DNA of 33,465 bases from Bacteriovoracaceae bacterium (GCA_023954635.1 JAGSHI010000030.1:1-33465), one strand, 5' to 3'; shown: positions 7,965-17,530, counted from the first letter of the stretch. A program made the numbers and translations. Notes: generated from the sequence alone by a model not told the origin.

Positions 7965-9242
7965 ATGGATCAAACTGTCATGGGCCACGGTCAACCGTCA
8001 ATTAAAGAGGCGGATCCTTCTTTGGCATTTTTCGAAATGGACGAAAGCTTTATTCCATCTGCAGAGTCTATTAATACTTATGAGGTCGGTCGTTCTTTCT
8101 ACCAGTTAGGAAAAATCTATTACGATAAGGCGGATTTAAATAAGGCTGAAGAGAATTTTCTTAAGGCCATTAAGTGTACAGAAAAACCAAGAGACACTTT
8201 CTCTATATTTAAAATTCTTGGATTTTTGATTAGAATCGCATCTGAAAAACTAGAAGACGAAAAAGCACAATCTTACATTAAAGAGGCAGAGGACTTGGTA
8301 GAGGAACTGACAACAGTTCTTGGAAGTCTAAATAGTGAGTATTTTTATAACGTAGGAATTGTAAAGAATTATTCTGGAAACTTTGAAGAGGCCAGAGATA
8401 ATTTTGAAATAGCTTATAAGAAATCAAAAGAAGAGAACGAGCCAGAATTATTAGCAAAAACTTTATTGGCCCTAGCAATTAACTGTTATAACCGAAAAGA
8501 TTTTGATGGTGCTCTCGATTTCCTTAATCAACTTAACCAACTTTTAAAAATTATTAGAAAGAACTACTTATGTGGGGCGATGTATTTATTCAGCGCCAAG
8601 ATTTATTTAGAAATGGATCTTCATGACAAGGCACTTGAGTTTTTCACAAAGGCTAACAGAACACTACAAGACAAGAAATGTTGGAACCTTTACGGTTATA
8701 TCTTACTTGGAAAGGGTGCTGTTTATAAAAGAGCTGGAAATTTTGATAAGACACTAACTTATTATAATTTGGCCCTAGAGTCGATTGATACTCATACGTT
8801 CAAAAGACTAGCTACTTTACTTAAAAACGAAATTGAAGACGTAAACGATAGTTCTGTAGACCTTTATTTAGATAGAGCAAACAGAAAGATTAAAGAACGA
8901 ACTCTTGGAACGATTGATTTTAAACATAGATTTGTTCTCCTTGAGATCTTATTCCTTCTTGCTAAGAACTCTGGGTCTTATTATGACAAAGAACAATTGG
9001 CGAAAAGTATTTGGAAAGACGAATATAATCCTCTTATCCACGATAAGTTAATCTATACTTCTGTTAGTCGTTTAAGAAAACTTATTGAGCCTAAAAATGA
9101 CAAGGGAACTAAGAGAAAGTACATCATCAGAGGTAAAGATGGTTACACTTTTAACCCGATTGCAAAAATACGTTTCCATATGGAAAGTAAAATGAACAAT
9201 GAAAAAGTCATTGGGAATGTGGAATTAAGCTCTCCAGTCTAA
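7965..9242 (+). CDS. TPR protein with C-terminal OmpR-type winged-helix DNA-binding domain
   Basis: This 425-residue protein has TPR-like helical repeats from about residue 28 to 300 (for example YQLGKIYYDKADLNKAEENF and LLGKGAVYKRAGNFDKTLTY). A winged-helix domain follows at about 310-400, ending in the wing segment YIIRGKDGYTFNP typical of Trans_reg_C domains. There is no receiver domain and no membrane segment, so it is likely a cytoplasmic transcription factor controlled through protein or ligand binding by the TPRs. The order (TPR first, DNA-binding last) is the reverse of SARP regulators. A GGGAG ribosome binding site precedes the ATG. It is divergent from the six-gene operon and the natural candidate to control it; that is inference from position. 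Confidence 0.82.
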   Translation: MDQTVMGHGQPSIKEADPSLAFFEMDESFIPSAESINTYEVGRSFYQLGKIYYDKADLNKAEENFLKAIKCTEKPRDTFSIFKILGFLIRIASEKLEDEKAQSYIKEAEDLVEELTTVLGSLNSEYFYNVGIVKNYSGNFEEARDNFEIAYKKSKEENEPELLAKTLLALAINCYNRKDFDGALDFLNQLNQLLKIIRKNYLCGAMYLFSAKIYLEMDLHDKALEFFTKANRTLQDKKCWNLYGYILLGKGAVYKRAGNFDKTLTYYNLALESIDTHTFKRLATLLKNEIEDVNDSSVDLYLDRANRKIKERTLGTIDFKHRFVLLEILFLLAKNSGSYYDKEQLAKSIWKDEYNPLIHDKLIYTSVSRLRKLIEPKNDKGTKRKYIIRGKDGYTFNPIAKIRFHMESKMNNEKVIGNVELSSPV

Positions 9243-9273
9243 TTAAGGCTTGAGGTTAAAACTGGAAACGGAT

Positions 9274-9825
9274 TTGCGGTTATATATTTTTTCTATTCTA
9301 TTATCATTACTCTCTTTTAATGCTTTCTCTGAGACTGCGCCTAAATTGGTTGCTGCAGACATGGCCGTAATGAAAATTGATCAAAATCCTATTCTCTACT
9401 CCGATTTTAATAAGTACATGAGCAATTTAAAACTGTTTAGATGTATGATTAAAAACTCAATATCTCTAGATGCCATAAAATTAGACAGGAAGTCTCACCC
9501 AAAATTCCCTCGATTTAAAATGAGAAGAAGTTCTCTAAATGGAAAAAGAAAATTTATTCAAAAGTTGGTAAAACTCATCAAAACTCAAGTCTATAGCAGT
9601 CAGTTTAAATTAAGTGTTGATAAATCTGCCATTAAAAAAATTGAAAAGAGAAGATGTACTAAGGGCGGGTTTAAAAAATGGCCTGATGATGTGAGAAGTC
9701 TTGTTCTCGTTGAGTTTTATTTAAGAGAGCGTTTTCTTGATCAAGAACGAAAAAATGTAAAAAGTGATATTAATCAGTTCATTGATAGTATCGATAAAAA
9801 AATTCCTCATGACCTCTACTTCTAA
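9274..9825 (+). CDS. Small exported protein of unknown function
   Basis: I do not recognise this protein with certainty. A TTG start at 9274 gives a clean signal peptide (MRLYIFSILLSLLSFNAFS, cut before Glu) with a TGGA Shine-Dalgarno six bases upstream; an in-frame TTG at 9250 would add eight residues and a less typical n-region. The mature part is about 165 residues and strongly basic. An early NPILYSDFNKY segment resembles the N-terminal region of SurA-like chaperones, but no PPIase domain follows. It starts shortly after the TPR regulator stop, so the two may be co-transcribed, and it overlaps the next acetyltransferase by 17 bases. A periplasmic location is likely. Confidence 0.6.
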   Translation: MRLYIFSILLSLLSFNAFSETAPKLVAADMAVMKIDQNPILYSDFNKYMSNLKLFRCMIKNSISLDAIKLDRKSHPKFPRFKMRRSSLNGKRKFIQKLVKLIKTQVYSSQFKLSVDKSAIKKIEKRRCTKGGFKKWPDDVRSLVLVEFYLRERFLDQERKNVKSDINQFIDSIDKKIPHDLYF

Positions 9826-10297
9826 TCCCCCAGACTGCGAAATCGTCTTTATTCAAAAGAATACATCAAATTCAAGTGAGCTCATTGCATCTATTGTAGA
9901 AATGGATAGAGATGAATTTAATAGGGCCTGGACAAAAAACGACTGGGATGTATTTTTACAAGGTCCTAGCGATTATCTACTACAGGCCATTTTAGTTTCA
10001 GGATCCTTAATTGGGTATGGATTATGGAAGTTAAGTAAGGCCGAAGAGTTGGCCCATCTCCTAAAACTTCACATAACAATCAGCTCTAGAAAAAATGGAC
10101 TCGGTGCATTGGTTATGAAAGAGGCCATTGGAAAACTTGAAACTCTTGGGTTTAATTTTCAATACTTAGAAGTTGAAGAATCTAACCTTCCTGCTATTAA
10201 GCTCTATGAGAAATACTCTTTCCATATTGTGCATCGCAAAGACAAATATTATTCAGATGGGAAATCAGCTCTCTTCATGAAGAGAGGCCTTGAATAG
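9809..10297 (+). CDS. GNAT N-acetyltransferase, RimI-like
   Basis: This single-domain GNAT protein is about 162 residues. The acetyl-CoA binding loop RKNGLGA follows HITISS (motif A), and the C-terminal part EVEESNLPAIKLYEKYSF is close to the RimI/Ard1 pattern VxxxNxxAxxLYxxxGF. It therefore probably acetylates an alpha-amino group of a protein or peptide. An upstream in-frame ATG (9764) lies deeper inside the preceding gene and would add a poorly conserved hydrophobic start, so I prefer the ATG at 9809. It is the last gene before a terminator-like hairpin. Substrate is not determinable. Confidence 0.75.
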   Translation: MTSTSNPPDCEIVFIQKNTSNSSELIASIVEMDRDEFNRAWTKNDWDVFLQGPSDYLLQAILVSGSLIGYGLWKLSKAEELAHLLKLHITISSRKNGLGALVMKEAIGKLETLGFNFQYLEVEESNLPAIKLYEKYSFHIVHRKDKYYSDGKSALFMKRGLE

Positions 10298-10412
10298 TCT
10301 AGTTTTCAAGAGTTTACAGCTAAAAACTTTGCTATTTAGGTCAATCTTTGATATCTAAATACTCGATCTCACGATCATTTTTTATTTATCTTTTTCTGGA
10401 TTAGTCCAGTGA

Positions 10413-10443
10413 AGGGTTGGGTTTATACCGACCCTTTTTTTTT
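10413..10443 (+). terminator. Intrinsic terminator or attenuator directly upstream of rimP
   Basis: AGGGTTGG (10413-10420) pairs with CCGACCCT (10428-10435) around a 7-base loop, giving eight pairs with one G-T. The stem is followed by Ts to 10443. A small hairpin CTGGA/TCCAG (10396-10409) lies just before it. It may simply end the acetyltransferase transcript. However, the rimP ribosome binding site (AGGTG, 10444-10448) begins right after the T run, so it may also control read-through into the nusA operon. Confidence 0.75.
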
Positions 10444-10452
10444 AGGTGTTAA

Positions 10453-10974
10453 ATGGTTCTGAATAAAGAACGAACAGGTGTAGACAAAAAATTTTTTGAG
10501 CTTTGCTCGAGAATAGTCCATGAGGAAAATTTAGATCTTTATGATTTAGAGTATATTCATGGTTCACACCAACTAAGAATTTATATTCAAGATCCAGAAA
10601 CAGGAACTGCTGTTTTAGATGATTGTATAAAAATTGACCGGGCCATGACTCCTTTCATAGATAACGAAGAATGGATGCCAGCTGAGTTAACTCTAGAAGT
10701 TTCCAGCCCCGGGCTTTATAGACAGATTAGAAGTCTAGAGCACTTCAAATCTGCGATTGATCAAAAGGTTAAACTAGTTTTAACAAAAAAGTTAGGTGAC
10801 CTTTATCCTGAGTTGGAACTCTCTAAAAAAGAGCTTTCTGCAAAATCGGTAATCGTGAAATTGTTAGAAGTTACTGATGAAGAAATAAGTATTGAAATTG
10901 AAAATAAAAAATTAACTATGAAATATGATTGGATAAAAAAGGCCAATCTGGAAACGGAACTAGATAATTACTAG
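10453..10974 (+). CDS. rimP: Ribosome maturation factor RimP
   Basis: This 173-residue protein matches RimP, which assists 30S subunit assembly. The N-terminal alpha/beta domain contains YDLEYIHGSHQLRIYI. The family signature LEVSSPGLYRQIR (usually EVSSPGLDRPL) sits near residue 82-94, followed by the SH3-like C-terminal domain. The ATG has AGGTG four bases upstream, immediately after a terminator hairpin. It is the first gene of the conserved rimP-nusA-infB-rbfA-truB operon, with a 15-base gap to nusA. No ylxR or ylxQ gene is present between nusA and infB as in many Gram-positives. Confidence 0.93.
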   Translation: MVLNKERTGVDKKFFELCSRIVHEENLDLYDLEYIHGSHQLRIYIQDPETGTAVLDDCIKIDRAMTPFIDNEEWMPAELTLEVSSPGLYRQIRSLEHFKSAIDQKVKLVLTKKLGDLYPELELSKKELSAKSVIVKLLEVTDEEISIEIENKKLTMKYDWIKKANLETELDNY

Positions 10975-10989
10975 TTAAAGGAATCAGAT

Positions 10990-12405
10990 ATGAATTTTTC
11001 TGAGTTAGGTAGAGTAATCGAAGCTTTGGGTAAGGATCGTGGTATTGAAAAAGACATCGTGATTAAAGCTGTTGAGCAGGCCTTTCTTGTTACTGCTAGA
11101 AAAAAATATGGAATTCAAGGTGAGTACGAAACAAGATATAACGAAACTGACGATGATATCGAAATTTATCAATATAAAAATGTTGTTGATGATGTAAGAG
11201 ATTCAATCTTAGAGATCTCTCTTGGAGATGCCAAAGAATTGGATGAAGAAGTTGAAATTGGTGACCAACTCGGTATTAGAATTGAAAACCCTAACTTTAC
11301 AAGAGTGGACGTTCAAACAGCTCGTCAAATCATTTTTCAAAAAGTTAGAGATGCCGAAAGAGAAAAACTATTTGCTGACTACAAGCACAGAGAAGGTGAA
11401 CTTGTTACTGGTATCGCTAGAAGATATGAAAGAGGGAATATTATTGTAGGTCTTGGTAATGCTGATGCGATTCTACCTAGAAGAGAAATTATTCCTGGTG
11501 AGAGCTTTGATCCAAACGATAGAATTCAAGCTTATCTATCAGAAGTTGTAATGACGAATAGAGGTCCAGAAATTAGACTATCTAGAACTTCACCACTTTT
11601 TCTTGTTAAATTATTTGAAATTGAAGTTCCTGAAATCCAAGATGGAACAATTGAAATTAAATCTGCGGCTAGAGAGCCTGGACATAGAGCTAAGATAGCA
11701 GTTGTTAGTGTTGATAAAGACATTGATCCTGTAGGAGCTTGCGTTGGGATGAAAGGAAGTAGAGTTCAAAATGTTGTGAATGAACTTCAGGGTGAAAAAA
11801 TTGATATTGTAAAATGGTCAGATGATGTTGAAATGTTTGCAAGGTCAGCATTGGCTCCTGCAGAAATTACGAATATCATGGCCGATCATGAAGACAAGTC
11901 AATGGACGTTGTTGTTGAAGAAGATCAACTTAGCCTTGCTATTGGGAGACGTGGTCAAAACGTTCGTCTTGGAGCAATGCTATCTGGTTATAGAATTAAC
12001 ATTATTTCGAAAACTAAACTTCAAGAAAAAATCAATGCTGCTGTTGGGACACTTATTCAAATTCCTGTTGTTACAGACACTAAAGCACAAGTACTTGTTC
12101 AACACGGAATCATGGCCATTGGTGACCTCGTTGCCTTAGAGCCTGCAGATTTAGCAGAAATTCTTGAAGTAGATGAAAATGAAGCTAAAGAAATGATCAC
12201 ACAGACAACAGACATGATTGAGAAAGGTGAAATTGACCTCTCTGGTGAAGAAGGCGAAGAACTCGTTGCTGCATCAGCTGTTCCTGCTTACACAGGTATT
12301 CTTGATAAGTCAGCTGAAGGTAGAGATCCTGAAGACGAGCAAAATAAATTTTCTGAAGCGGAAAGAAGGCTACGTGAAGAGCTTGCCGCTTTTAAGATAA
12401 AATAA
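10990..12405 (+). CDS. nusA: Transcription termination/antitermination factor NusA
   Basis: This 471-residue protein is NusA, which binds RNA polymerase and nascent RNA and modulates pausing, termination and antitermination. The RNAP-binding N-terminal domain covers about residues 1-125 and an S1 domain about 130-200 (GELVTGIARRYERGNIIVGLG). Two KH domains follow, with the VGMKGSRVQ and IGRRGQNVR loops. An acidic C-terminal helix-hairpin-helix region follows at about 350-430. An AAAGGAA ribosome binding site precedes the ATG. The length is similar to NusA proteins with one C-terminal repeat. The leader terminator before rimP could give NusA feedback control, as known for the E. coli operon; here that is inference. 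Confidence 0.95.
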   Translation: MNFSELGRVIEALGKDRGIEKDIVIKAVEQAFLVTARKKYGIQGEYETRYNETDDDIEIYQYKNVVDDVRDSILEISLGDAKELDEEVEIGDQLGIRIENPNFTRVDVQTARQIIFQKVRDAEREKLFADYKHREGELVTGIARRYERGNIIVGLGNADAILPRREIIPGESFDPNDRIQAYLSEVVMTNRGPEIRLSRTSPLFLVKLFEIEVPEIQDGTIEIKSAAREPGHRAKIAVVSVDKDIDPVGACVGMKGSRVQNVVNELQGEKIDIVKWSDDVEMFARSALAPAEITNIMADHEDKSMDVVVEEDQLSLAIGRRGQNVRLGAMLSGYRINIISKTKLQEKINAAVGTLIQIPVVTDTKAQVLVQHGIMAIGDLVALEPADLAEILEVDENEAKEMITQTTDMIEKGEIDLSGEEGEELVAASAVPAYTGILDKSAEGRDPEDEQNKFSEAERRLREELAAFKIK

Positions 12406-12441
12406 CTTATTTAAATAAATAAAACTCTTGGAGTGTTTTAG

Positions 12442-15279
12442 ATGCCTATGAAGATTTTTGAATTGGCTAAAGAATTTGAAGAAATGAAGCCTCTTGAGAT
12501 TGCAGAATTTCTCAAGAATAATGGATTCGACAGTGTAAAGAGTCATATGAGCTCTTTAGCAGACGAAGACGTTGAAAAGGCCAGAACTCTTTTAGCGAAG
12601 AAAGATGAGCCTGAAGAGTCAGCTAAAACGACTAAGAAGAAGGCTAAGAAGAAAAAAGCAGCGAAAAAGAAAGTTGCTAAGAAAAAAGTCACTAAGAAAG
12701 CAGATACTAAGTCTGCTTCAGGTGATGATGCTTCAGCTGAAGAAACTGACAAACCTAAAAAGACGACAACTCGTAGAAAGAAAACTGTAATCAGGCGAAA
12801 GTCTGGTGAAGAAGATAAAGTTGAAGAGCCTGCAGAAGCAGAAGTCTTACAAACAGAGTCGACTCCAGCGACAGAGGAAGCAACTGAAGTAACTTCCGAA
12901 GCAGCTCCGGCTGAAGTGAGTGAGGAGGAAACAGACTCTTCAGGATTAAGAGTTGTAAGCCGACCAGCTGAAGAGGCTCAAGAAGTCGCTGAAGAAGCTC
13001 CTGCATCTAAAGAAGATAAAGATTCTGATATTTATAGAGAAAAAGTTCATAAGTTCACTCCAGTCTTTATCCCTGAGAAAAAAGAAGTTGATGAAACTAA
13101 AAAACAAGCTAGCTCTGAGAGTGGTGGAGAATCTTCATCTGACTCAGATGACGATCAGAAAAAGTCCGCTGACTCAACCAAGAAGAGAATGGGTGGCCTA
13201 GCTTCATTAATGTCAGGTAAAAAAGCGAACGTTTCTAAATCTCAAACACTTACTGAACAAAGAGCTGATAGTGAATTAAAGAACTATGCTGCACTTAGTT
13301 CAACTGGACGGCCGATTTATACACAGGCCAAAAGAAAAAGAATTTATTCAGGTCCTTCAAAGGAAACTGAACTAACTGAAGTTAAAGATAGTAAGAAAAT
13401 TGTTAACCTCCACGGTGGGGGAACAATTAAGGAACTAGCGAAAAAACTAAGTGTAAAAGTTAAAGAGCTTGGAGATAAAACGCTAGAGATGAATCTTCTA
13501 ATTAAATCAGAAGATTATGTCGGTATTAAATTGGCCTCTCAGATCGCTGCTTTATATGGGTATAGAGTAGAGGATAAGGCCTTTAATGAAGATGAAGTTA
13601 TCGGAAAAGTTGATTTAAGCGAAGATCAAAAAAGTAATCTACCACTTCGTAATCCAATTATAACTGTAATGGGTCACGTTGATCACGGGAAGACAACTTT
13701 AATTGACCATATTAGAGATGCAAAAGTTGTTGATGGTGAAGCAGGTGGAATTACACAGCATATTGGAGCTTACAGTGTAGAAGCTGGAGGGAAAACTCTA
13801 ACTTTCCTTGATACTCCTGGACACGCAGCCTTTGCATCTATGAGACAAAGAGGTGCTGATGTTACTGATATCGTTATTTTAGTTGTTGCAGCTGATGACG
13901 GTGTAATGCCTCAAACAAAAGAATCAATTAAGTTTTGTCAGAATGCTAATAAGCCTGTGATTGTTGCAGTTAACAAGATGGATAAAGAAGAAGCTAATCC
14001 TGATCGTGTAAAAACAGAACTTGCAGAGAACGGAATTCAAGCAGAAGACTGGGGTGGAGATATTCAATTCTGCCCAATTTCTGCACTAAAAGGCGATGGA
14101 ATTGATGAACTTCTTGATGCTGTCGCTCTTCAAGCAGAAATTCTTGAACTACGAGCTGACCCTAAAGGGCAAGGCGAAGGTATTGTTATTGAATCTAAAG
14201 TTGAGCAAGGACGTGGCCCTGTAGCTACGATTCTAGTTGAAACTGGAACTTTGAAAAAAGGTGACAATATTGTTGTTGGAGAGACTTATGGTCGAGCAAG
14301 AAGCCTTACCAATCACGTAGGTAAGCAAATTCCAAAGGCCGGTCCATCTATGCCAGTTCAAATCTTAGGACTAGCTGAGCCTCCGAAGCCAGGCGATGTA
14401 ATGAATGTTGTTAAAAACGAAAGAGAAGCTAAAAAGATTGCTCAAAATAGAGCAGAAGAAAGAAAGAAACTCGATAGTGGACCAGTTAAGAAAAAGGTTT
14501 CTCTCGAAGACTTCTTTGCGAATGCAGCTCCAGAGGGTGAAGAGCAAAAAATGCTTAACCTTATTATTCGTACAGATGTTCAAGGTTCATTTGAAGCGAT
14601 TAAGCAATCTCTTGAGCCACTTGGAACTGATGAAGTAGGAATTAAAATTCTTGGCGGTGGAGTAGGACCAATTACTGATAGTGATGTTCAGTTGGCTGAC
14701 TCTGCGAGTGCAATTATCATTGGATTCAACATGAGACCAATGAATACTTCAAGAAGACTTGCCGAACAAAAAGGTATTGATATTAAAACTTATTCCATTA
14801 TTTATGAACTTATAAATGATGTGAAACTTGCCCTTGAAGGTCTACTTGAGCCTGAGTACGAAGAGAAGTTTATCGGCCGTGCTGAAGTTAAAGATACTTT
14901 CTCTGTACCGAGAGTTGGAACTATCGCTGGTTGTCAGGTCGTTGATGGTGGAATTTCTATTGGATGTAATATCAGGTTACTTAGATCTGGAAAAATTATG
15001 TTTGACGGAAAATTAAACTCTCTTAAGAGATTTAAGGATGATGTTAAAGAAGTTAAAAATGGTTACGAATGTGGTATGGGACTCGAAGGTTATAACGATG
15101 TAAAAGTCGGAGATGTATTTGAGGCCTACTTAATGGAAGAAAAGAAACGAACACTAGAAGACGCAATGAAAGCTCAAGCTGAGAGTGAAGCTGCCGCAGC
15201 CGCTGCTGCTAAAGCTGCAGCTGCAGCAGAAGCCGCTGAGGCCCAAGCTGCTGCTGAGTCTGAAAGTACTTCTGTTTAA
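12442..15279 (+). CDS. infB: Translation initiation factor IF-2
   Basis: This 945-residue GTPase brings initiator tRNA to the ribosome. An IF2-N-like segment at the start ([21 protein letters not shown]) is followed by a long Lys/Ala/Glu-rich linker of low complexity. A second IF2-N domain is near residue 335-385. The G domain has G1 GHVDHGKTT (411-419), DTPGHAAF and NKMD. Domains II, C1 and C2 follow to about residue 900. After the usual end of C2 there is an extra, Ala/Glu-rich tail of about 45 residues, which is uncommon. The antisense ORFs over the linker are composition artefacts. Start choice between the first ATG and the ATG two codons later is open; GGAG lies upstream. Confidence 0.95.
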   Translation: MPMKIFELAKEFEEMKPLEIAEFLKNNGFDSVKSHMSSLADEDVEKARTLLAKKDEPEESAKTTKKKAKKKKAAKKKVAKKKVTKKADTKSASGDDASAEETDKPKKTTTRRKKTVIRRKSGEEDKVEEPAEAEVLQTESTPATEEATEVTSEAAPAEVSEEETDSSGLRVVSRPAEEAQEVAEEAPASKEDKDSDIYREKVHKFTPVFIPEKKEVDETKKQASSESGGESSSDSDDDQKKSADSTKKRMGGLASLMSGKKANVSKSQTLTEQRADSELKNYAALSSTGRPIYTQAKRKRIYSGPSKETELTEVKDSKKIVNLHGGGTIKELAKKLSVKVKELGDKTLEMNLLIKSEDYVGIKLASQIAALYGYRVEDKAFNEDEVIGKVDLSEDQKSNLPLRNPIITVMGHVDHGKTTLIDHIRDAKVVDGEAGGITQHIGAYSVEAGGKTLTFLDTPGHAAFASMRQRGADVTDIVILVVAADDGVMPQTKESIKFCQNANKPVIVAVNKMDKEEANPDRVKTELAENGIQAEDWGGDIQFCPISALKGDGIDELLDAVALQAEILELRADPKGQGEGIVIESKVEQGRGPVATILVETGTLKKGDNIVVGETYGRARSLTNHVGKQIPKAGPSMPVQILGLAEPPKPGDVMNVVKNEREAKKIAQNRAEERKKLDSGPVKKKVSLEDFFANAAPEGEEQKMLNLIIRTDVQGSFEAIKQSLEPLGTDEVGIKILGGGVGPITDSDVQLADSASAIIIGFNMRPMNTSRRLAEQKGIDIKTYSIIYELINDVKLALEGLLEPEYEEKFIGRAEVKDTFSVPRVGTIAGCQVVDGGISIGCNIRLLRSGKIMFDGKLNSLKRFKDDVKEVKNGYECGMGLEGYNDVKVGDVFEAYLMEEKKRTLEDAMKAQAESEAAAAAAAKAAAAAEAAEAQAAAESESTSV

Positions 15280-15291
15280 TTGAGTTATTAG

Positions 15292-15660
15292 ATGAGTGGG
15301 AATAAGAACAACAAAAAAGAAAAATTTGAAGAACGCATCCTTCATGAATTAAATAAGGCCTTGCGTTCTGAGTTTTCAGATTCCCGCTTACAATTTGTGA
15401 GCTTTACCAAAGTTGAACTAAACTCTGATCTAAGTGAAGCTAATGTCTATTGGGATACCTTTGACGCTTCTAAAAGAGGCGATATTAAAAAGGCGATTGA
15501 TGGTATTGGTAGTAAGTTAAGAGCTGTCTTATCTACTAAATTAAACGTACGCCATACTCCAAACTTAGTTTTACAGTACGATTCACAATACGAATCTCAA
15601 AAATCTATTGAGGATATCCTTTCAAGTGAAGTGAAAAATGGGAAACCATATTCCGATTGA
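15292..15660 (+). CDS. rbfA: Ribosome-binding factor A
   Basis: This 122-residue KH-like protein of the RbfA family acts in late 16S rRNA processing and 30S maturation. The pattern RILHELNKALRSEFSD followed by SFTKVELNSDLSEANVYW, and a C-terminal RHTPNLVLQYD segment, match the family (typically RxTPxLxFxxD). It sits 12 bases after infB and its 3' end overlaps truB by 23 bases, as expected for this operon. Length is normal. Confidence 0.92.
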   Translation: MSGNKNNKKEKFEERILHELNKALRSEFSDSRLQFVSFTKVELNSDLSEANVYWDTFDASKRGDIKKAIDGIGSKLRAVLSTKLNVRHTPNLVLQYDSQYESQKSIEDILSSEVKNGKPYSD

Positions 15661-16564
15661 AGATCCATTCATTTTAAATTTATACAAACCAAAAGGGATA
15701 ACAAGTACTAAAGTTGTAAGTGCTGTTAAGTGGGGCCTTGGTAAAAAAGTCAAAAAAGTAGGCCATTTCGGTACTCTCGATCCTTTTGCTGAAGGTGTTC
15801 TTTTAGTTGGAGGAAATGGAGCGTGTCGGTTAAATAATTTGCTTCACGAAAAGTACCCAAAAACTTACCTTGCGAAAGGTCTTCTTGGTAAAAGAACTGA
15901 CACTGGAGATTGCGAAGGTGAGATAGTCGAAGAAAAAGAAATCTCTGAACTCGAAGTTGATTTTATTAAAAATATCTTAGATGAATTTAAAGGAGAGTAT
16001 CTTCAAAGTCCTCCTGCCTTTTCTGCCACTAAGCATGAAGGAAAACCTTTATACAAATGGGCAAGAGAAGGGGTGAAAATTGAAAAGCCACCTGTAGAGC
16101 GATTTATTCATAGCATTGAATTTGTCTCATTTGAAAAAGATGAAGTGACTTTTAGAGTGACTGTTTCAACTGGCACTTACATCAGAGTGTTGTTTGAGGA
16201 CATTGCAACGAAATTAAACACTGTAGGACATTTAGTAGAGCTCAAAAGAGAAAGTATAGGTCCGCTAAAAGTTGAAAATGCATTAAAAAGTGGGCAATGG
16301 CCTGGTGAAGATAACTTCAAAAATGAAGATTTTATCAAAGTGACTAACGCCTTTGAGGTCCAACCACTAGTCGTTAAAGGTAAAGAGCTAAAGGCCTTTT
16401 CCCATGGAAACCCCTTAAAAATAGAAAATGTCGAGTTCTCTCAATTACCCTCTAAAGGTGATTATATTTGGGTTTGTACAGAAGATGAGCAAATCCTTGG
16501 TTTGGCCACTGTAGGTGATGAGTATTTGACTTCCTGCTTCAATTTTCCTTTAAAGACACCTTAA
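15638..16564 (+). CDS. truB: tRNA pseudouridine(55) synthase TruB
   Basis: This 308-residue pseudouridine synthase modifies U55 in the T-loop of tRNAs. The catalytic motif GHFGTLDPFAEGVL is present with Asp48, at the same number as in E. coli TruB. Further family segments include the N-terminal LYKPKGITS, the QSPPAFSATKHEGKPLYKWAREG motif and the VSTGTYIRVL segment. The start overlaps rbfA by 23 bases. It is the last gene of the ribosome/translation operon; a separate promoter is seen downstream before the next gene. Confidence 0.94.
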   Translation: MGNHIPIEDPFILNLYKPKGITSTKVVSAVKWGLGKKVKKVGHFGTLDPFAEGVLLVGGNGACRLNNLLHEKYPKTYLAKGLLGKRTDTGDCEGEIVEEKEISELEVDFIKNILDEFKGEYLQSPPAFSATKHEGKPLYKWAREGVKIEKPPVERFIHSIEFVSFEKDEVTFRVTVSTGTYIRVLFEDIATKLNTVGHLVELKRESIGPLKVENALKSGQWPGEDNFKNEDFIKVTNAFEVQPLVVKGKELKAFSHGNPLKIENVEFSQLPSKGDYIWVCTEDEQILGLATVGDEYLTSCFNFPLKTP

Positions 16565-16599
16565 GTCTAAAAATGACTCCATAAATCAAAAAATTAACA

Positions 16600-16629
16600 T
16601 GGAAATGAAAAGATTTCTCATGCTATAAT
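16600..16629 (+). promoter_or_regulatory. Putative extended -10 promoter for the membrane ferredoxin gene
   Basis: A perfect TATAAT at 16624-16629 is preceded by TGC, making an extended -10 element. A weak -35 (TGGAAA, 16600-16605) lies 18 bases upstream. The predicted start near 16636 gives a leader of about 35 bases before the ferredoxin gene. This suggests the gene is expressed independently of truB. Confidence 0.6.
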
Positions 16630-16671
16630 AGTCGGGAATTACTTGAAATCATAAACATTTTGGAGCTTCGT

Positions 16672-17511
16672 TTGAATACCAGCATGATTGCATTAGCAGT
16701 TGCCTCACTCTTAACAGTAGGCCTCATCGTTCACCTCGGAATCATTAGTTTATTAATTGGTGCCTTCTACTTTTTGTTTGGGAAAAAGAAATTTGAAATC
16801 CTAAACTCTGCTTTAGGACCAACTGGATTTGCTTTTGCCTTCTCATGGAATGCGGCCAGAGAGCCTGCAAAAATTACGACTATTAGAATTCGTCTTTTTA
16901 ATCCATTTGGAAGTCCAACTCAAGTAGATGTAACAAAAGAATTTGATGTTCAGTCTGACGACTTCGCTCTTGATCTCGATCTAGGACCTGCTTATGCCGA
17001 ATTACTTTCGGCAGAAGGTTTCGATAAAGCAAAAATTGAGATTACATTATTCTCAAAAGATTGTCTTAGTCACCATAAAGAAATGAAAGCATTTCAATTT
17101 AAATCTAAATTAGAAGATGCAAAAATGACTGCTGAAAAGTGGATGCTTGAAAATGGTCCTCAAAAAGAGAAAGTTTACTACACGACAGTAACAAAATCTT
17201 TTATAGCTGATCCTCTTCCACTTACGAAAGAAAAGAAGTTAAGAATTGCTTCTAATCCTGAGTTTGCTGGAGAGTTTGCTTCAGGAGCTGCTCCTGCTGG
17301 TGCAGCCGTTGAAAACTTTAGTGTCTCTAAAGTTTGGATTGAGCCTGGGTGTATTGTTTGTGATGCCTGTGAAGATATTTTTCCTGAGGTTTTTGAAGTA
17401 ACTTCTGATACCTGTATTATTCGTCCTGGAGCACCTATGGATGACGGTTTAAGAATTACCGAAGCAGCTGAGGCATGTCCTGTTGAGGTTATTAAATTTA
17501 ATAAAGCTTAA
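16672..17511 (+). CDS. Membrane-anchored protein with C-terminal single-cluster ferredoxin domain
   Basis: With the TTG start at 16672 the protein has 279 residues. A TGGAG ribosome binding site lies about six bases upstream; the TTG at 16660 overlaps that site, and an ATG at 16684 is also possible. A hydrophobic N-terminal stretch of about 35 residues (IALAVASLLTVGLIVHLG onwards) should anchor it in the inner membrane. A middle domain of about 170 residues is not recognised. The C-terminal 60 residues form a ferredoxin fold with CIVCDAC, and a fourth cysteine in EACPVEV, enough for one [4Fe-4S] or [3Fe-4S] cluster. It likely carries electrons to or from a membrane or cytoplasmic partner not found in the window. 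It is followed by a strong terminator. Confidence 0.75.
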   Translation: MNTSMIALAVASLLTVGLIVHLGIISLLIGAFYFLFGKKKFEILNSALGPTGFAFAFSWNAAREPAKITTIRIRLFNPFGSPTQVDVTKEFDVQSDDFALDLDLGPAYAELLSAEGFDKAKIEITLFSKDCLSHHKEMKAFQFKSKLEDAKMTAEKWMLENGPQKEKVYYTTVTKSFIADPLPLTKEKKLRIASNPEFAGEFASGAAPAGAAVENFSVSKVWIEPGCIVCDACEDIFPEVFEVTSDTCIIRPGAPMDDGLRITEAAEACPVEVIKFNKA

Positions 17512-17530
17512 GACTTAATTTAAAGAATAA

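Noticed and set aside
9764-9808. Upstream in-frame ATG for the RimI-like acetyltransferase
   Set aside because: It lies well inside the preceding gene and adds a hydrophobic start without homology; the ATG at 9809 fits the family length.
12543-13006. Open frames antisense to and out of frame with infB
   Set aside because: They are by-products of the Lys/Ala/Glu repeats in the IF-2 linker and have Leu/Ser/Phe-rich, low-complexity translations.
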